From SHYR01 sp034406555 (lineage in GTDB: Bacteria > Chloroflexota > Dehalococcoidia > UBA2979), in assembly GCA_034406555.1 (NCBI GenBank), contig DASCRM010000010.1, forward strand, positions 1 through 19,057: DNA of 19,057 nucleotides, written 5' to 3'. The position numbers and the translations under genes were made by a program. How positions within the stretch are numbered: position 1 is the first letter of the stretch; each line of letters opens with the position of its first letter. Of this stretch, positions 17,303-19,057 are shown piece after piece. The notes under the pieces were generated by a model, which saw only the letters and a list, made by a program, of their open reading frames with translations, was not told the DNA's origin and ran no database searches.

Positions 17303-19057
17303 ATGAAGTCCCTGACCGTCAATGAATTGCGTGAGGCGTTTCTCAACTTCTTTGAGGAACGTGAGCATCAGCGCATCCCATCGGCCTCGCTGATCCCGCA
17401 CGGCGACCCCACGCTGCTCTTCACGAGCGCGGGCATGGTGCAGTTCAAGCCCTACTTCACCGGGGCGGCCGAACCGCCCTCGCCTCGCATGACCACGGTG
17501 CAGAAATGTTTCCGCACGACCGACATCGAGGATGTTGGCGACGCCAGCCACCTGACGATGTTCGAGATGCTCGGCAACTTCTCGATCGGCGACTACTTCA
17601 AGCAGGAAGCGATCGAGTGGGCGTGGGAGTTCCTGACGGAGACGCTTGAGATCGACCGCGACAAGCTCTGGATCACGGTGTTCACCACCGACGACGATGC
17701 AGCCGAGATCTGGGAAGGCATCGGCGTTCCCCCCGCGCGAATCCTTCGTTACACGGCGGAACAGGGGAACTTCTGGCCCGCGCCCCCGGTGCCGGTCGGC
17801 CCGTGCGGGCCGTGCTCAGAGGTGCACTTCGACTTCGGTGAGACGCCCGGCTGCGATCACTGCGCCGACGGGACATGCCACCCCGATGTCGAGTGCGGGC
17901 GCTTCCTCGAGATCTGGAACATCGTCTTCACGATGCTCTACCAGGACGAGGACGGTGAGCAGACGCCGTTGCCGGCCAACAACGTCGATACCGGCGCGGG
18001 CCTCGAACGCATTGCCTGGGTGCTGCGCAGCGGCGAATCCGTCTACGACACGGACGAGCTACGAGGCGTGATCGTGCGTGTCGAGGAGGTGAGCGATCAG
18101 CACTACGACCTCGATCAATCCCCACAAGTGGCGGCGGCGATGCGGGCGATCTCCGATCACGCACGGGCGCTTGCCTTCCTGATCTCGGATGGCGTGCTGC
18201 CCTCGAACGAGGGCCGGGGCTACGTGTTGCGCCGCGTACTGCGGCGGGCGATCTACTTCGGCCACACGATCGGAATGCGCGACTCGTACATGGATCGTGT
18301 CGCCGACGCGGCCGTCGATGAGGCGCTTGAGTGGTACCCGGAGATCGAGGAGCAGCGCGACTTCATCCGTCGCGTCGTCACCGTCGAGGAGGCCCGTTTC
18401 CAGTCGACTCTCAGTCGCGGCCTCGACCTGCTCGACGAGGTGATCGAGCGCGAGAGTGACGGCAAGCAGGTGCCGGGGCGCGATATGTTCACGCTCTACG
18501 ACACCCACGGCTTGCCGCCAGAGCTGACGCTCGAAGTCGCCGCCGCGCGCGGCTACCGCGTCGACCAGCCGGGTTTCGATGCGGAGATGGAGGCGCAGCG
18601 CCTGCGCTCGCGTGGCGAGGTCGCGACCTTCGACCTCGAAAATGAGGAGCGCGTACAGCGCTTCGCCGCGCTCGGCGTGACGAGCGAATTCCTCGGCTAT
18701 GACGCGCTCAACAGCCAATCGACACTGACGGCGATCGTCGCGGACGGCAGCACCGTCGATCGGCTGGCGAGCGGTGAGGCGGGCGAGATCGCGCTCGCGG
18801 CGACGACCTTCTACGCGGAGAGCGGCGGGCAGGTAGGCGACCACGGCGAGATCGTGACGCCGAACGGACGCTTCCGCGTCGACGACACCCAGCTCTGCGG
18901 CGAGGCGATCGTGCACAGCGGTGAGGTGATCGAGGGTGAGATCGCTACCGGCGAGACGGCCGAGACGCGCGTCGACCCCGACTACCGCACCGCCAGCGCC
19001 CGCAACCACACGGCCACGCACCTGCTGCACGCCGCGCTGCGCTCGGTGCTCGGCTCG
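17303..19057 (+). CDS. alaS: Alanine--tRNA ligase (3' end outside window)
   Basis: AlaRS charges tRNA-Ala. The 585 codons present cover the class II catalytic core (FTSAGMVQFKPYFTG, QKCFRTTDIEDVGDASHLT, MFEMLGNFSIGDYFK, FWPAPPVPVGPCGPCSE, NNVDTGAGLERIAW), the tRNA-recognition helices (ISDHARALAFLISDG, GRGYVLRRVLRRA), and the start of the editing domain (FYAESGGQVGDHG and the HTATH metal motif). The frame runs open to the window edge, so the second editing metal motif and the C-Ala domain are not seen. Six cysteines lie between residues 168 and 198, including C-x2-C-x4-C-x5-C, an arrangement that might bind zinc. ATG 17303 gives the family N-terminus KSLTVNELREAFLNFF, and GAGG lies 8 nt upstream. 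Confidence 0.96.
   Translation, partial: MKSLTVNELREAFLNFFEEREHQRIPSASLIPHGDPTLLFTSAGMVQFKPYFTGAAEPPSPRMTTVQKCFRTTDIEDVGDASHLTMFEMLGNFSIGDYFKQEAIEWAWEFLTETLEIDRDKLWITVFTTDDDAAEIWEGIGVPPARILRYTAEQGNFWPAPPVPVGPCGPCSEVHFDFGETPGCDHCADGTCHPDVECGRFLEIWNIVFTMLYQDEDGEQTPLPANNVDTGAGLERIAWVLRSGESVYDTDELRGVIVRVEEVSDQHYDLDQSPQVAAAMRAISDHARALAFLISDGVLPSNEGRGYVLRRVLRRAIYFGHTIGMRDSYMDRVADAAVDEALEWYPEIEEQRDFIRRVVTVEEARFQSTLSRGLDLLDEVIERESDGKQVPGRDMFTLYDTHGLPPELTLEVAAARGYRVDQPGFDAEMEAQRLRSRGEVATFDLENEERVQRFAALGVTSEFLGYDALNSQSTLTAIVADGSTVDRLASGEAGEIALAATTFYAESGGQVGDHGEIVTPNGRFRVDDTQLCGEAIVHSGEVIEGEIATGETAETRVDPDYRTASARNHTATHLLHAALRSVLGS

Noticed and set aside
18059..19030. 323-codon minus-strand open frame opposite alaS
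   Set aside because: alaS is certain in this region; the antisense translation has no domain and no ribosome site was evident.

Overview
The window comes from a high-GC bacterial chromosome (about two thirds G+C by eye) and is almost all housekeeping genes. No phage, insertion sequence, CRISPR array, tRNA or rRNA was seen. The gene order (dprA-topA-xer, aroQ-pepP-efp, rluB-cmk-plsC), a DNA topoisomerase I without zinc ribbons but with repeated C-terminal modules and a lysine-rich tail, and frequent GTG/TTG starts fit Chloroflexota. A deep-branching actinobacterium (Thermoleophilia-like) is the main alternative. The lineage is an inference from memory of gene order, not a search result.

Layout: the left edge holds the 3' end of a plus-strand pyruvate, phosphate dikinase gene (2-454). 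It converges on a long block of minus-strand genes (477-17094). Read in the direction of transcription, right to left, these are glmU, a CorC/HlyC-type CBS membrane protein, dprA, topA, a Xer-type tyrosine recombinase, aroQ, an M24 Xaa-Pro peptidase, efp, xseA, xseB, a PurN-like formyltransferase, a small basic protein of unknown function, rluB, cmk, plsC and glmS. Gaps between them are 53 nt or less, and four junctions are 4-nt GTGA stop/start overlaps. I see no strong terminator inside the block, so it may be read as one operon or a few nested ones. Its first and last genes (glmU, glmS) both belong to UDP-GlcNAc synthesis. At the right edge alaS (17303 onward) runs the other way and leaves the window before its end.

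The longest gene-free stretch is 17095-17302, the divergent glmU/alaS control region. It holds two good sigma-70-type promoters facing away from each other with their -10 boxes overlapping, a perfect 7-bp inverted repeat around those boxes, and a strong stem-loop predicted at the 5' end of the glmU message. One arm of that stem is duplicated downstream, so alternative pairing is possible.

No wholly new system is evident. The points most worth a second look are: (1) cmk has no ATG/GTG/TTG start but an ATT behind a GGAGG; (2) the Xer gene has a CTG with the same GGAGG-6-nt geometry; (3) the dprA helix-hairpin-helix domain is in a different frame from the rest and apparently shortened; (4) the glmU/alaS control region; (5) the unusual tip loop of EF-P.
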